Positions 38,614 through 49,561 of a stretch of 64,000 nucleotides of DNA are shown piece after piece (position 1 is the stretch's first letter; each line of letters opens with the position of its first letter). A program made the position numbers and the translations under genes. The notes under the pieces are model-generated. The model ran no database searches. It had not been told where the DNA came from and saw nothing but the letters and a program-made list of their open reading frames with translations. The stretch is from Ornithodoros turicata (lineage: Eukaryota > Arthropoda > Arachnida > Ixodida > Argasidae), in contig NC_088207.1 of NCBI RefSeq assembly GCF_037126465.1, positions 47,302,143-47,366,142 on the forward strand, read 5' to 3'.

Positions 38614-39645
38614 TTATGCCGTAGAGGATGTGCCAGAAGTAGTGGAGCTCGCAGGAACAGCAGTACCCTGAAGAGTTGATGAAGCGGCGCGCTCCGCTGC
38701 GACCTGTTCAGGAGTAGGGCGAGCACTTGCCGTGGAAGCCGCTTCCGCACTTTGGTCTTCGATAGCGCGTTCAGCAGAACCTTGAGTTTGTTGAGAAACT
38801 CCCTGTGTCGCACCCTCTTCAGCTCGATCGTTTGCTTGAGGTATGGACGTGTCTCCACGGAGGACAGCTCCAAGTGTAGTAGCAGGAGCCGCAGCTGGCA
38901 GGGTCACACTGGGTGGAGGGCGTGCAGTCACGGGACGCGGCGATGGAGCGGGATTTACGGGTCCTTGTTCCGGCGCAGGTCCAGAAACTAAGGTTCCGAT
39001 TATGAGGTTGCCTTGAGAGTTGGAGACTGTGCCCCCGAAAGGGTTGACCAAGACGTTAGCACCGCTGGCTATACCACCGCCTGACTGAGCGCTCAGGGGT
39101 ACTACGGGAAGACTGTTCTGCCACGGACTCACGATTACCAATGGGATGGAACCAGGAAACGATGCAGAAGGAAGCAGGGGTTTCTTGATCAGGGCCAGCT
39201 TCTTGTCGTGAAGGGCCTTCACCACGCTGGACGCGTCCTGAATAGAAGCAGCAACGGACTGACGTACCGTGGACTTCACGTCGGATACACCGCGCTGAAG
39301 GACGTCAGATGCGTTGACCAGGAAACTGACAACGGGATCGACGACTAGGCCCACTACATTGCTGAAGTTGTCCGAAATATTGTTGACGACTTGCTTCGGC
39401 GTTGAAATCAGAGTCAGCAAATTCGGTTTAGACTTCGTGGCTTGATTTGGGAGCTGTCCATTAAAGTTGAAGACTTCCCCGACGAAAACTGGCACAGTCT
39501 GAACAGGCACTTGCGGCAAGACTGGCACGGGTTGAAATGACACCTGGGGAACGCTGGGGTTGAGGATACCAGCACGGCGCCCTCGTTTTGTAGCCGATAG
39601 GGCTGTGACGAGTGTCACGAAGAGAGCTGCAGCAATCGCCTTCAT
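38614..39645 (-). CDS. Secreted Pro/Ala/Val-rich protein B, unknown function
   Basis: An intronless frame of 343 codons. MKAIAAALFVTLVTALSA is a strong signal peptide, followed by KRGRRAG, a possible dibasic processing site. A Val/Pro repeat-like segment comes next (about 30-55: QPVPVLPQVPVQTVPVFV). A helical, hydrophobic middle (about 75-150) contains NNISDNFSNVVGLVVDPVVS and a KKLALIKKPLLP cluster. A Gly-rich piece (GGGIASGANVLVNPFGG) and a long Pro/Ala/Ser/Thr/Glu tail (about 225-343) complete it. No cysteine is evident. Family not recognised; its overall design parallels gene A (signal peptide, short ordered core, mucin-like tail), though I see no clear sequence identity. A structural secreted protein is the likeliest guess. 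Confidence 0.8.
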   Translation of the reverse strand: MKAIAAALFVTLVTALSATKRGRRAGILNPSVPQVSFQPVPVLPQVPVQTVPVFVGEVFNFNGQLPNQATKSKPNLLTLISTPKQVVNNISDNFSNVVGLVVDPVVSFLVNASDVLQRGVSDVKSTVRQSVAASIQDASSVVKALHDKKLALIKKPLLPSASFPGSIPLVIVSPWQNSLPVVPLSAQSGGGIASGANVLVNPFGGTVSNSQGNLIIGTLVSGPAPEQGPVNPAPSPRPVTARPPPSVTLPAAAPATTLGAVLRGDTSIPQANDRAEEGATQGVSQQTQGSAERAIEDQSAEAASTASARPTPEQVAAERAASSTLQGTAVPASSTTSGTSSTA

Positions 39646-39751
39646 AATTACCCGTTAAGCGCTTCGAATCCGTACTCTACTTCAGCTGTTAGACCCTTCG
39701 TTACAACGACGCGATTGCGGAGGATTTGTAGCTTCGGTGTGGTGGCCCGCA

Positions 39752-39815
39752 TTTTAAACCCGTCTTCGAAACCCGCGGGGCTATGTGATTGGCCGTTCCA
39801 TATCAGTTGACGTCA
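39752..39815 (-). promoter_or_regulatory. CRE, CCAAT and TATA-like elements of secreted gene B
   Basis: Upstream of gene B on the minus strand there is a perfect CRE palindrome TGACGTCA at 39808-39815, a CCAAT at 39788-39792 and a TATA-like TTTAAAAT at 39752-39759. The order and spacing suit a Pol II promoter starting near 39727, about 80 bases before the ATG. Confidence 0.6.
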
Positions 39816-40727
39816 TCAAACAAGCTAGTCTCACGTGGACCAGTTTTCTCGCTATCTTCTTTGTGAAGGTTACTAGCTTTCACCTTTTGCAGATAGCAGC
39901 TTCTACGTTTCCACGCCCTTTTCGCGTTTTCTTTGTTTGTTTGTTTGTTGCCCCTTGTTAATCTGTTGCTTTGCCGAACTTCTTCCTGGCATACGAGGGA
40001 GGATAAGAGTGAAAGTACAGTATCCTTTGTTGTATACATTTTCTCCTGTTGTGTTCTTGTTAAATGAACCTCTTCAGCAAAAAAAGAAAAGAAAGACAGC
40101 GAACAAGGATTGTCAGAGCGGGCATTGGAGCGTTACTCATCTCTAGTCCCTCTTTGAGACGGGGTCACCGGTTCAACTGGAGAGAAACCATACTGCAACC
40201 TGTAGAGTATCTACTGCAACCTATCAGCTAATTATACTTGGCAAATGATTATCTGCTGTGATTTTACCCAGCACTGCGCCTTTGGTGATACAGCGCTCCC
40301 CGTGACAACAATTAAACTATGAATGATGATGATGTGACGTTGTCGTCGAGATTAGAACACACTCGGACGGCGCCAGGCTGATCTGGGATGTACAGCCCTT
40401 TCTTTGGCGACACTACGTACTCGATAGTGTGTGGCAAAAGCGGTGCTCCATTTCCCGATAGACAGAGAACTTACGAATTAATAAGCGGATCACATGGTTC
40501 ACGAATTAGTCTGAATGAGCGACGAAGGACTAGCGAGTTTTTGTCTCTTCTTTGATTTCTTCTTTTTTCAATGGAACGCAAAAAGGCCTTCTGTAGACCT
40601 CTCCCTGATAGTAAACATATGACGTCATAGTGTTCGACAGCGCCACCAATTTGGTAGAGTTGAACTACGCTGGAAGCTAGAGGCGAACAAGGACGCGCCC
40701 GAAAGCCACGATCTTGAGGGAATTACG
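39816..40727. other. Intergenic, no gene recognised
   Basis: Unique-looking sequence. A second CRE-type palindrome ATGACGTCAT occurs at 40619-40628, about 100 bases before the candidate exon at 40728. Confidence 0.4.
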
Positions 40728-40895
40728 ATGGTCCCTGAAAGGGACGCTACCTTCGGTCCTACTTTTCTTTCAATAGGAAGTAGCGAACAACCCTCCCCTT
40801 CCGATATGTTTCGGTTTCAGTCTGTCTACCAACGTAATGATGACGTTTCTCGGGTAGAGATCTATACTGTCGACTGTACAAATCCAGTTCGAAAG
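40728..40895 (+). CDS. Candidate first exon of an unrecognised plus-strand gene
   Basis: The ATG at 40728 opens 56 codons that end exactly at a good donor, CGAAAG|GTGAGC. The peptide (MVPERDATFGPTFLSIGSSE at the start, VEIYTVDCTNPVRK at the end) has no signal peptide or known domain. A possible downstream exon lies after a GTGCGCACAG acceptor at about 41488 (RGVLAELMATWRKSSAAARR to NTLSILQ), but phase and connection are unproven. Confidence 0.2.
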
Positions 40896-41824
40896 GTGAG
40901 CGTCCGAAGCTTCATGAACCGAAGGGCTGTGTGCTCAAAAACTCAGAACGAAAGCCAGGGATTTCAAGGGTGGTAATTCGAGACTAGAGATTTTACGCAC
41001 CACGCAAATAAGCACAAGCATTAGTTCATTTTGGTCCATCCGCGTGCCTCGACTGCGGCTAAACGTTGCCATTACTCCGTTGCTTCGCGAAAAGTTGGGC
41101 TTCTGCAACACAATGCTGTGCACAACCGCGTGACCTGCCAACGGTACATGAGGAAACGACACACACCTATACGTCAACTAGAAACCATCGTCATGAGACC
41201 ATTAAGTATATAAAAGATTCCTGGACACTGACGCAAACCTCGCACTACCAGCGCTGGACTCTTCGATCGTTTATGGCTTTTCTAACAGTTACAGGCTTTA
41301 GCGGACAAACTCGAAAAGAGGTTGCCCTGATACCTTCGCAGGCTTGTCTGGTTAACTCATCGAATCATTACAGCACATGCACCGAGGTAGGGTCCCGCAG
41401 CGAGAAAGCACCCTATTACATCATTATTAATATGATCATCGTTGTTGTTGGCCACAGATGAATAATGACGATGAATGTTTGTGCGCACAGTTCAACGTGG
41501 CGTCCTTGCGGAACTGATGGCGACATGGAGGAAGTCGTCAGCGGCAGCAAGACGTGCCGGGTGCATCGGCGCTGTCCCCTACGTGCTGGATGAGGCCAAC
41601 ACAACCTCGGCATACAATACCCTATCCATTTTGCAGGTCCAGTTAAAAGTCGAGCGCAGCTGGCTGTAACGGATGTCTTCAGCTAAGGCAGGGCTATATT
41701 CAGGATGGCAACATGTTCAGAAAATGACGAAGTTGTATAGTTCAGCACATCCGTAGCTTATTTGAGGCAAAGGTCGGATGACCACTGCTTGCATGTTAAC
41801 AACCTGTCTATTACTTATTCTTAC

Positions 41825-41920
41825 TAGGACGAAACAGCTGTACTTGGCTGGGAGTGCACGATCAAATTGTAAACATATGCTCAAAGTGCAGCTACAGAGC
41901 TTCGGCTATTTACCCTTTGT
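41825..41920. repeat. 96-bp direct repeat, unit 1
   Basis: Identical over all 96 bases to 42058-42153. It begins TAGGACGAAACAGCTGTACT and ends GGCTATTTACCCTTTGT. Not coding as far as I can see. Confidence 0.9.
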
Positions 41921-42057
41921 ATATGTACTTGCTAGCTTGCACTGCGGCCTCCACAGGTGGCGCCGTCACCGTGGAACATTGACGTTTCGCCGAGACGCAC
42001 TGTTAGTGCCGACCCAAGATCGTGTCACTTCCCTACGCCAGGCTGACGAGTCCCAAG

Positions 42058-42150
42058 TAGGACGAAACAGCTGTACTTGGCTGGGAGTGCACGATCAAAT
42101 TGTAAACATATGCTCAAAGTGCAGCTACAGAGCTTCGGCTATTTACCCTT

Positions 42151-42153
<3 letters not shown>
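42058..42153. repeat. 96-bp direct repeat, unit 2
   Basis: Exact second copy, 233 bases after the first, and followed immediately by a TA microsatellite. Perfect identity means the duplication is recent or is an assembly artefact around the TA run. Confidence 0.9.

Positions 42154-42191
<38 letters not shown>
42154..42191. repeat. AT dinucleotide microsatellite
   Basis: An almost pure run of TA units directly after the second 96-bp repeat. Confidence 0.9.
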
Positions 42192-43306
42192 GCGATTGCC
42201 ATGGCCAACGAGCACTCAACTGCCAGCTTTGCGAGCAGTTACACAGTTTTTAAGGGAGACCAAGCTGTTAGACGGGCTATGACCCTGTCTGTGGCGTTCG
42301 TCGCCGCTTCGCGACATCTCCAGTGGGTGTGGGTGGATGTGTATGGCATTCCTTTCCTTAGGTGATCTGGGGTAGCCGGCCCTCGTGATGAGGGCTATAA
42401 TCCCCATTTTTTCCTTTCAATCATCATCATCACCACCAAGACTACGCGATCGTTGTCAGTAAGAGGCTGCGACAATAATTTTTTTTATGTCTGTTTGTTA
42501 GGGTATATCTTAATTTATTCGAGGTAATTATGGTGTGTTTCATTGTTGTCACAGGTTTTTAGACGCCGAAGCGCAATAGCTCTGCAAGGTTATACACCGT
42601 CGCCTCAAGCGCCTTTTAAAGTCTTCCATGCTGAAGGTGAAATAAAACCAACATGCTTATGAGGAACTGCTGCTTCAGCTTTTTTTAGACTGAGAGCACA
42701 GGCTACAGAGGCATCTGAGAGGCACAAAGGAGATGTCTCAGGTGGCAGTGAACATGGCCACAAAGTAAACTAGATAACTTATTTTCACGCATTACCCTCC
42801 TGCTACAAGGTAGAAACGATGTACGAACAGGTGACTTCTTGAAACAACCAAGATAAAACCCGAAGCTAACATGTTTGCCTATGACACGTGACCGCATATA
42901 TGCACCGTGCAGTGGTTGGCACATTATTTTGGCCAAACCAGTTTTTGTGAAGTTTATTTTCTAAGCTCGTAACCAATGAACAAGGAGTGAAAACAATTAT
43001 TGGCAAAGACAATATAAACACACAGCTAAAAGCTCTGTTTTGTCATATACACACAACGCATATTATGATACGTACGAATTCTATGCATCTAAACTGGACT
43101 TTATAAAAAATATGTGTGGACTAGAAGCAAGTACATATAATCCATTTCGTAAACTAAGCATCGTTTCTCTGGCAAACTTTGCTATTTGCATAAAAAAAAA
43201 GTTGATACAGCCATCCATCAAGATGTGTCTCTGTTGAACAGTCCCACTCAGCACTATACATTGTGATAAAAGTGTGGGCCCCGTGCACATGAAAATAAAT
43301 AATTCA
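42192..43306. other. Intergenic, includes ESCO 3' UTR
   Basis: No independent gene was recognised. The right part should be the ESCO 3' UTR, since a minus-strand AATAAA lies at 42953-42958, about 350 bases past the ESCO stop. Confidence 0.45.
42953..42958 (-). terminator. Candidate poly(A) signal of ESCO
   Basis: AATAAA on the minus strand, the first I noticed after the ESCO stop. Confidence 0.4.
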
Positions 43307-43430
43307 TCACCAGTAAATGAGAAATTCTTCCGTTCTACTGTACGCCGCAGCCAACTGCTGTCCCGTAACAGTTGGCACAGAAAATGCCAGCTCAGTGACT
43401 TCGAGAGGATCTCCAGAAGTGAAGTTCTTC
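43307..43430 (-). CDS. ESCO: ESCO exon 5 (C terminus and stop)
   Basis: KNFTSGDPLEVTELAFSVPT then VTGQQLAAAYSRTEEFLIYW and two consecutive TGA codons. Acceptor AATTTCAG at 43433-43431. It matches the ELAFSxPTxxGxxLA ending of Eco1/ESCO. Confidence 0.92.
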
Positions 43431-45702
43431 CTGAAATTGTTAAAATTCCTTTTTCTCACCCTACAAAGCTCACATTCTTCATATTACAAAAATTTCCACT
43501 ATATTTTTTTTTTGTCAAGTCAACTGGAGCTCCTGAGTTCCACACATCGAGTACCAACTTCAGTTACCTGAGACAGCCTAGCAGTCTGGTGGCAATCTTC
43601 TTCCTCCTGTGAGAATCTGCAACCCATACTCGCGACACCCCACACCGGGCCTGGACAGGCTCTGGGTTGTAGGTGATGCTTTCGGAATTTGTGTCCCCTT
43701 TTGGCCGGACCACTCTGTATGCCTGGCATGTTTAACAAGATGTTAACACGCATGCTCTCGATACATTATCACGCTTTTTAAAGGCACCTCTTTCAATGGC
43801 ACTGCGGATAGGTATCCCACAACTTGCTTTTGCGCGACGTAGATGAAGTGCGAACATTCTGCTTTTGGTTCTTGTTCATCCTCGTGTCCGAGTTCTCTGG
43901 AATGTGATTACAGTGCCGATGAACTGAACAAAGTATAATTCTTAATACTGCATGTGCAGTTGAGATCATAAAATGTGAGCATTGTAGTTCATTCCACTGT
44001 TTACTGCTGCATTTTTGTGACCATATGCATGTGGAAAAAAAAGTTTACTTATGTATGTATCTCAAACATTACTTAGAGTCAATTGTGTTACCAGTTTCAG
44101 TGTAGTCTGTAATGAGTACTCACGATAGGACTTTGTTGTACTATTATAGATCGAACTGTCACCTCTCTACCTTCATGAGCCACTCTGTGTTGTAGAATCG
44201 ATCTCACAAAATGGATTCTAACCTCTCGACACGTTCCTGGATCTCCGTAACTTTGCTGAGGATGTACTTTTCGTCACTTGGTAGAACCATCACAATTCGG
44301 CTGTCGGGAGTAAGACCAACGCCAACTATGCGCTCCTTCTTCCAACCCTACAGAAAAAGTGAGCACAAGATAAGGTGTCAGAATAAATAATAATGAAGAC
44401 TAAGCACTGTATACATCGTCGCAGTTAAATTGAAGTCCTCACCAAAAACTTTAGTGGGCCCAACTGTTGCTCGTGGTGTCGTTGATGAGCAACTTCATCA
44501 TCCGCCTCTCCTGCACTGTAGGTCATGCTACATTCCTGACATGTAACTATTCCAAACTTCTTCTGTCCAGCATCGATTATCAGCTGCAGCGGGTCCTGTG
44601 CTGCTCGGAGGAGTTTCTTTTGGAACCTGGGTAGAGCAGTTGCCACATCCCTGTTGACTGGAGAAGGTTCCCATGCATTTTTGTGGAAGACTGGAAACAG
44701 AGCTCCTATTGCTGCTCCCATGTCACGTGCTTCCTCGTGTGAAAGAGAAACCACATTCCCGCCCAAACCGTCGTCTGCTTTGCTGAAGCATGAGCTGGAT
44801 TTTGTGGAGTACATGTCCAATGCTTGAGCCTCAATTTGCTCTTCTGTTTCACTGGAAAATCTTCTCTGGGAGGTGCAGTTCACTTTGCCGGGACATGTGC
44901 GGGATTCCACTAGATCTTCATCGGGATGTCGGGCAGAGTACGGCGTAGAGTGTGCAAGAGGTCCCTGCCCTTTCCATGTGAAGCCATGTGTTGCAGCTTC
45001 GTTTTCTTTCTCCTCTTGAGCTTTGTGGTTCAAAATCTGTTTGGATATTTGTGGCTGTACTCCACTGCCACTGTGTGTAGCACCAGGTTCACACTGTAAC
45101 GTCTGCTTCTCTAGTTTTGGGGTCGGAACTATCATAACAATCTCGTTATGGTCCTTACCGCCACGTAGTGCAGGACGGATTAGTGTTGGATTTGAAGCGA
45201 TCGACTGTGTTGAAGCTCGTCTCACCACAAAACCCGAATTCCAGCTCTTCTTGATCTTAGCTATGGAGCTGAAACGACATTTTGTGGCCTTCCATACAAC
45301 TTGAAGCGGTGCCGAAAAGAACTTTCGTTTCTTCTCAGGTGGTACGTCATTTTGCTCATTGCTGCCTTCATCATCCTGAGTGGAGGACGTCAGTGTCTTC
45401 TTAATGTTCTTCTGTGCAACTTCCCTTCCCAGTTTCACACCTGTTTTCATATGGGGTATCCCCTTCCTGTTAGTAATGCTCTTTGAAACGTTTATGGTTG
45501 CTTTAATACCTCGGAACCTCGTCAGATACCTTTTTGTAGAGGTCATTTCCTTTCCATCTACGTTTGGCACTCCATCGCTTGGAGGTTCTGCACGTAAAGC
45601 GCGAAGCCGCTTTTGTTTTTTTGGCTGATTCTTATGCTCGTTTGCGGCACAAAAACTTCCAGGCGCGACGGAGCAGCAGTCATCCTGTGTTTCTTGGCGC
45701 AT
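43307..45702 (-). CDS. ESCO: ESCO/Eco cohesin N-acetyltransferase, 5 coding exons
   Basis: Acetylates two lysines on the SMC3 head in S phase so that cohesin holds sister chromatids; nuclear. Exons 45702-44443, 44347-44208, 43896-43788, 43722-43568 and 43430-43307 join in consistent phase (0, 2, 0, 2) to 595 residues. The first 390 residues are basic and low in order, as in the family. A C2H2 finger follows (TCQECSMTYSAGEADDEVAH to HQRHH). Then come GWKKERIVG, VVGYLSAVPLKEAYRVVRP, the acetyl-CoA-binding CGVSRVWVADSHRRKKIATR, and LEVTELAFSVPTVTGQQLAA to EEFLIYW. All are hallmarks of Eco1/ESCO. The start ATG lies seven bases after an acceptor (TTTACAG at about 45710), so a 5' non-coding exon lies upstream. 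A SINE piece sits in that leader intron. Confidence 0.93.
43568..43722 (-). CDS. ESCO: ESCO exon 4 (acetyl-CoA binding)
   Basis: AYRVVRPKGDTNSESITYNP, then CGVSRVWVADSHRRKKIATR and LLGCLR. The RRKKIA loop is the pyrophosphate-binding signature of the family. Donor CTCAG|GTAACT, phase 0 to 2. Confidence 0.94.
43788..43896 (-). CDS. ESCO: ESCO exon 3 (start of acetyltransferase fold)
   Basis: ELGHEDEQEPKAECSHFIYV then AQKQVVGYLSAVPLKE. Acceptor CACATTCCAG, donor GAG|GTGCCT, phase 2 to 0. Confidence 0.9.
44208..44347 (-). CDS. ESCO: ESCO exon 2
   Basis: Begins GWKKERIVGVGLTPDSRIVM after a TTCTGTAG acceptor and runs through VLPSDEKYILSKVTEIQERV, the linker between zinc finger and acetyltransferase fold. 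Phase 0 to 2. Confidence 0.92.
44443..45702 (-). CDS. ESCO: ESCO exon 1 (basic N terminus and zinc finger)
   Basis: 420 codons starting MRQETQDDCCSV. Lys/Arg clusters (KNQPKKQKRLR, PPEKKRKFF) look like nuclear localisation signals. The zinc finger is in the last 35 codons. Donor TTTTTG|GTGAGG, phase 0. An ATG further upstream at 45816 stays in frame, but a splice acceptor falls between the two, so 45702 is preferred. Confidence 0.88.
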
Positions 45703-45804
45703 TATGTCTCTGTAAAGGAAGCGCAAAATAATGTTACGCGTTGCATAATGATTGTACGCCGTCATAGTGCAATAACGTATAATAATTTTTTTTTCCGTGA
45801 CAGC

Positions 45805-45856
45805 GCCGCGAAGCAACTGTGGCTATGTGCTGTGTACAGACGTGGACTGATGGAGA
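45805..45856 (-). mobile_element. SINE fragment in the ESCO leader intron, copy 4
   Basis: About 50 bases (GCGCCGCGAAGCAACTGTGG through GACGTGGACTGATGGAGA) match the distal end of the SINE body. Confidence 0.8.
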
Positions 45857-47579
45857 ATGGAGTTAGTGCAATAATATGCGAATAATTGCAAAGGTGCGAA
45901 ATGCAGGTTCCAAAATAACGAATGCGGGTATTTAACTTTCACTGACGATACGTACGCGGTGCACGATAACGCCATACGCACGCTTGCAGGCACAAAGCAA
46001 CAGAATCGCTCGCCTGCCTGAACGGACCAATTACTGGAAAAGTAAGCCACGAAGAGATTGCAGCGTTCGAACGCGACAAAATGGGCCGTTAAATGCAAAC
46101 GTGTGTTCTGCGGCTCAACGTTGATGTTACGCAAATGTTAGACAAAGTACTCACGGGTTTTCAGACGCACCACTGGTATCACCATGTAAGGGCCTGGACA
46201 ACTCAGTTTTACGACTCATTCAACACAATTCAAGAAAGACGCTCCAAGATATACGACCGTTCGTTCACGAGTTCAACGTGTGCCATGTGACTACTAGCAG
46301 CGAATGGAGAGCATTTCTTCCCGCGCCAAAAGTCACGCGCTGGCCTGCCGAAAGAGTGCGCGTGCGCCGCGCACTCTCCTTTTCCACTCTTCCTCGTTCC
46401 TCCTCTGTCTCGGCTTTGCCCGCTGTTTGCGGGCCCGCGCCGTCCGCCTGGTAAATACTCTATTTAAGTGGTTAATCTCGCGGTCTTAATAATTCGCGAA
46501 CTCGTCTGGAGACACGTTTATACAGACACCTGTAGTTGTAAAATTTAACATACAGTCAAGTTTCGGGGGAGTCTGGTATTCGGCACGCAAGACTATGTTT
46601 GCTGCTGATGGTGATGGTGATGAGGTAAATTAAAAAAAATGGGAGTGCGTGTGAGTCGTGTGTGTGTGTGTTTGTTGCTGTTGAGTGACAACTCTATCCA
46701 GACACTGTGACTGCAGTCCGACAACGGCAAATATCTGCAAGTGGGGCTTGCCTTCGGAATGCGCCTCGTAAGATACCCACGGTGCAAAATCAATAATAAC
46801 CACGACCAATTTGCAATAACTGTACAATAATCAAGACTGGTACATCAGTCAAAGTCAGTCATCTATGAAAAGCAACTTTCTATGAAGATCGATTATTTAA
46901 GCATCAACCGGGAAGACTCTTCCTTGACACAGACTGCGGTATATATTTAGGTGGCGGCTTGATGAGAGGACGAAATAATCCTATCATCCGCGGAGAGACG
47001 GGTATATATACTCTCAGCTAACCTCAAACGCCCCTCACAAAAGATAACTTGAACCGCTGGCAACGGGATGTATTCTCCTTGAATGACACCTGCTTGACAG
47101 GTGTGCTATTTGAGTAGATCCTCATGGCGCAACACTAGTTAGGCCCTGGATATATAGAGTCAGTCATTCATTCATGGACGTTCATTACTTAGAATATGAT
47201 GTTAGAAGACCGTTCTCGTGAAAAGCGTCACGGCGAAGTACCCTCCTCCCCTCTCCCACCATCAAAAAAAAGAAAGAAAGAAAAGAAAAAGCTGCCATTT
47301 CTGGTCTGCTGCGTCTCGTAACTCCATGAAACGCTGTGCGCGTTGAATGGATATGACCCCGCCTACCGCATATTTGACCTGCATTGATATTATTCGGTTA
47401 TTGTGAGCATCACGTCGGTTTGTGTAACCCTGCGTAATTACGGGCCTCCTGAAGGTCATAGCCACAGGTCTAAACATAAAACGATAATTTCATGCATGGT
47501 GTAAAACCCCGAGACTAGGGAACACGAAGGGACAGACACAAACACGAAGTCTCTTCTTTTCCTATTAGCAACTGAAACT
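45857..47579. other. ESCO upstream region and intergenic DNA
   Basis: Probably holds the ESCO promoter (GC-richer around 46290-46450, with a GAGTGCGCG...CGCGCACTC hairpin near 46363-46385). A GT microsatellite lies at about 46648-46672. No other gene was recognised. Confidence 0.4.
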
Positions 47580-48354
47580 AGAGCACTGCACGGGCTTGAA
47601 TCTACCGGTCCGACCCGACCCGTACCCGAAGCCACGGAGGCTTACCCGACCCGAGCCCGACCCAGCTGCCGAGAACTCGGCCCGACCCGGCCCCGACTGA
47701 GGCAAGCCTCTCTGTTGCAATGTGACGGACACTGTACACAGCAAACAGCGTATAAACCACACATACTTGGAACCATGGGCGCCGCCAGGATTTTTTCCGG
47801 GGGGGGGGGGGGGGGCAGGACAAAATGTGTGGCATTCTGGCAGAATTTTTGCGCCCGCAACTACATTGTCTTGGCTCAGACACCCTTCGTTTCTGGAAGC
47901 CAGGAGGGGTGGGGGGCACCCCCCCCCCCCCCTTGCCCCTCCGTGACGGCGCCCATGCTTGGAACGCGCAAGCGCAGCTTTTGGTGCGGTTTGTCCTTGT
48001 AGCTTCTAGCAACATGTGGACGACGAGTCCAGCGCGCCTCGTCCACGGTGCACGCCGCAGCGGGGGCGAGGTCTACAGCGGTGCGAAGCCGTGAGTAACA
48101 TGACGCCTATGTTGTAGCGTTTTAGCAGAAATACAGAGGGAGCACCCAGGTACATGGTTGCTTTGTTTTCGAAACGTATGTTGAGGATTAAATACTGCGA
48201 AAGAATGGCTCACAAAAGCTTGGCCCGACTGAGGCCCGAGAACTCTCGGACTGAACCCGAGCCCGCAGTCAAAACGAGTTTGAGACTCGATTTCAGCATG
48301 CGCGCAGGGCCGGAGACCGGGTTTGGGGGCCAACCCGGCCCTTTGCAGTGCTCT
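47580..48354. mobile_element. 775-bp TIR element (host of a nested MITE)
   Basis: Ends pair as AGAGCACTGCACGGGC and GCCCTTTGCAGTGCTCT. Inside each end, CCCGACCCG/GAGCCCG-type words are repeated in opposite sense. No transposase was recognised. A second element is inserted at 47774-47957. Confidence 0.6.
47774..47957. mobile_element. 184-bp nested MITE with CATGGGCGCCG ends
   Basis: CATGGGCGCCG at the left mirrors CGGCGCCCATG at the right. Inside are a G17 run (about 47801-47816) and a C14 run (about 47919-47932), which also face each other as an inverted pair. It sits entirely within the larger TIR element. Confidence 0.65.
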
Positions 48355-49561
48355 AACTGAAACTTCATATTTCTTGCGGCTTCTGTGCAGGAGTTGCCAT
48401 AAGTTGCCCAACGATCATTTTGCACGTTCTTTTCCCACAGTTTCGGAGTCACCGTTCTGGGAAATGTATTTCCAAGAGGGCTGACCTCGCAGACCTTTCC
48501 TCATATGCACGCCACTTGATTTCCATCTTCGACAACAATCGAGTCATAACTTCCCTCTTCATCAGCCGAACACAATCACTCCCCGTCCTTATAGCAACAA
48601 CGCCATCCGTCACATCTGTCATAGCACCAGCGTGTCACTCAGGGCTACTTTCACCGTTATCTTTCTCCCTACCGACAAAAAAAAAATGTTATCCTAGCTC
48701 CTTCGAATGACGACAAACGAACACAAGGGAACACAAGGACCCGGAGACCCATTCGCCAATGTTTTCGCAACCGCATTGCCACTAGAAACAGTATGTTTTC
48801 CTTATACACTGTTGGTCAATTTCATAACACCCTCTGGCTCACTAGTGAAGTTCCCCTGCCGAGTCTTCAAGGCCAGTAACAAGCCAACAAAAGCCCAGGT
48901 TGGGCAGACGACAGCAGGAATGCCGTAGAGCAATTCTAAGGGAGAGGAGGACCCGCAACGAGAAAACACCTTGCATGCATCTCTCCTTTTGCTATTTTCA
49001 CCCCCTTTTCTACTTTTTTTTTGTATCGAATTCCCGCCCAGCCTACGGGAAGAAGCGACGCCAGCGCCTCTCCGCGTATTCGAGTGGAGAGAAAACATTG
49101 CCATTCGGCCGTTTCCAAGCCGGCTGGCTCCCGTAACCAAAACAGACGACGCGAAGTGGCTGCGCACGGCACGCGTACCTGAAGGCGGCTCTCTGCAAAA
49201 AAGTGTAACTCCTGCAGCTTTGTGTGTTTCGTTTTGCGTTTACGAAGCGTTCTTTTGTGACCAGTGTAAATATCGGCCGCAAACGAAAGCTTGGATACAA
49301 CTATCGAGTTTCTTCTGTTCCGTCGGCTGTGTCTTCTCCGGGTGCAGAATTCAAACCGGCAGTTGTCAGCCAAGTGGATCCGAAGAGATACACAGCACCT
49401 GTTTACTGGATCGCGTTGCTGCAACCGCTTTCAGCATCGGAATACGTATACGTTGCTCCACTGCTCGTGCTGACTGTAGTTGCTGAGTGTTGACAACATT
49501 GGCTATTGAATGTTGAAAGGTATGCTTGTGTGAGAAGAAGGTGCAACAATTTGATGGTGCT
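48355..49561. other. Upstream region of the membrane-protein exon
   Basis: No gene was recognised. Several overlapping open frames at 48900-49490 on both strands have no family features. The promoter for the exon at 49562 should lie at its right end. Confidence 0.4.

Noticed and set aside
45703..45816. An N-terminal extension of ESCO from the ATG at 45816
   Set aside because: A splice acceptor (TTTACAG) lies seven bases upstream of the ATG at 45702. The extension reads through intron and into a SINE end, and shows no family similarity.
47602..48015. A 137-codon minus-strand Pro/Gly-rich open frame
   Set aside because: It lies wholly within two nested inverted-repeat elements and their homopolymer runs.
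48936..49486. Overlapping open frames of 160-170 codons on both strands
   Set aside because: Two long frames antisense to each other in GC-richer DNA, with neither showing a recognisable protein.
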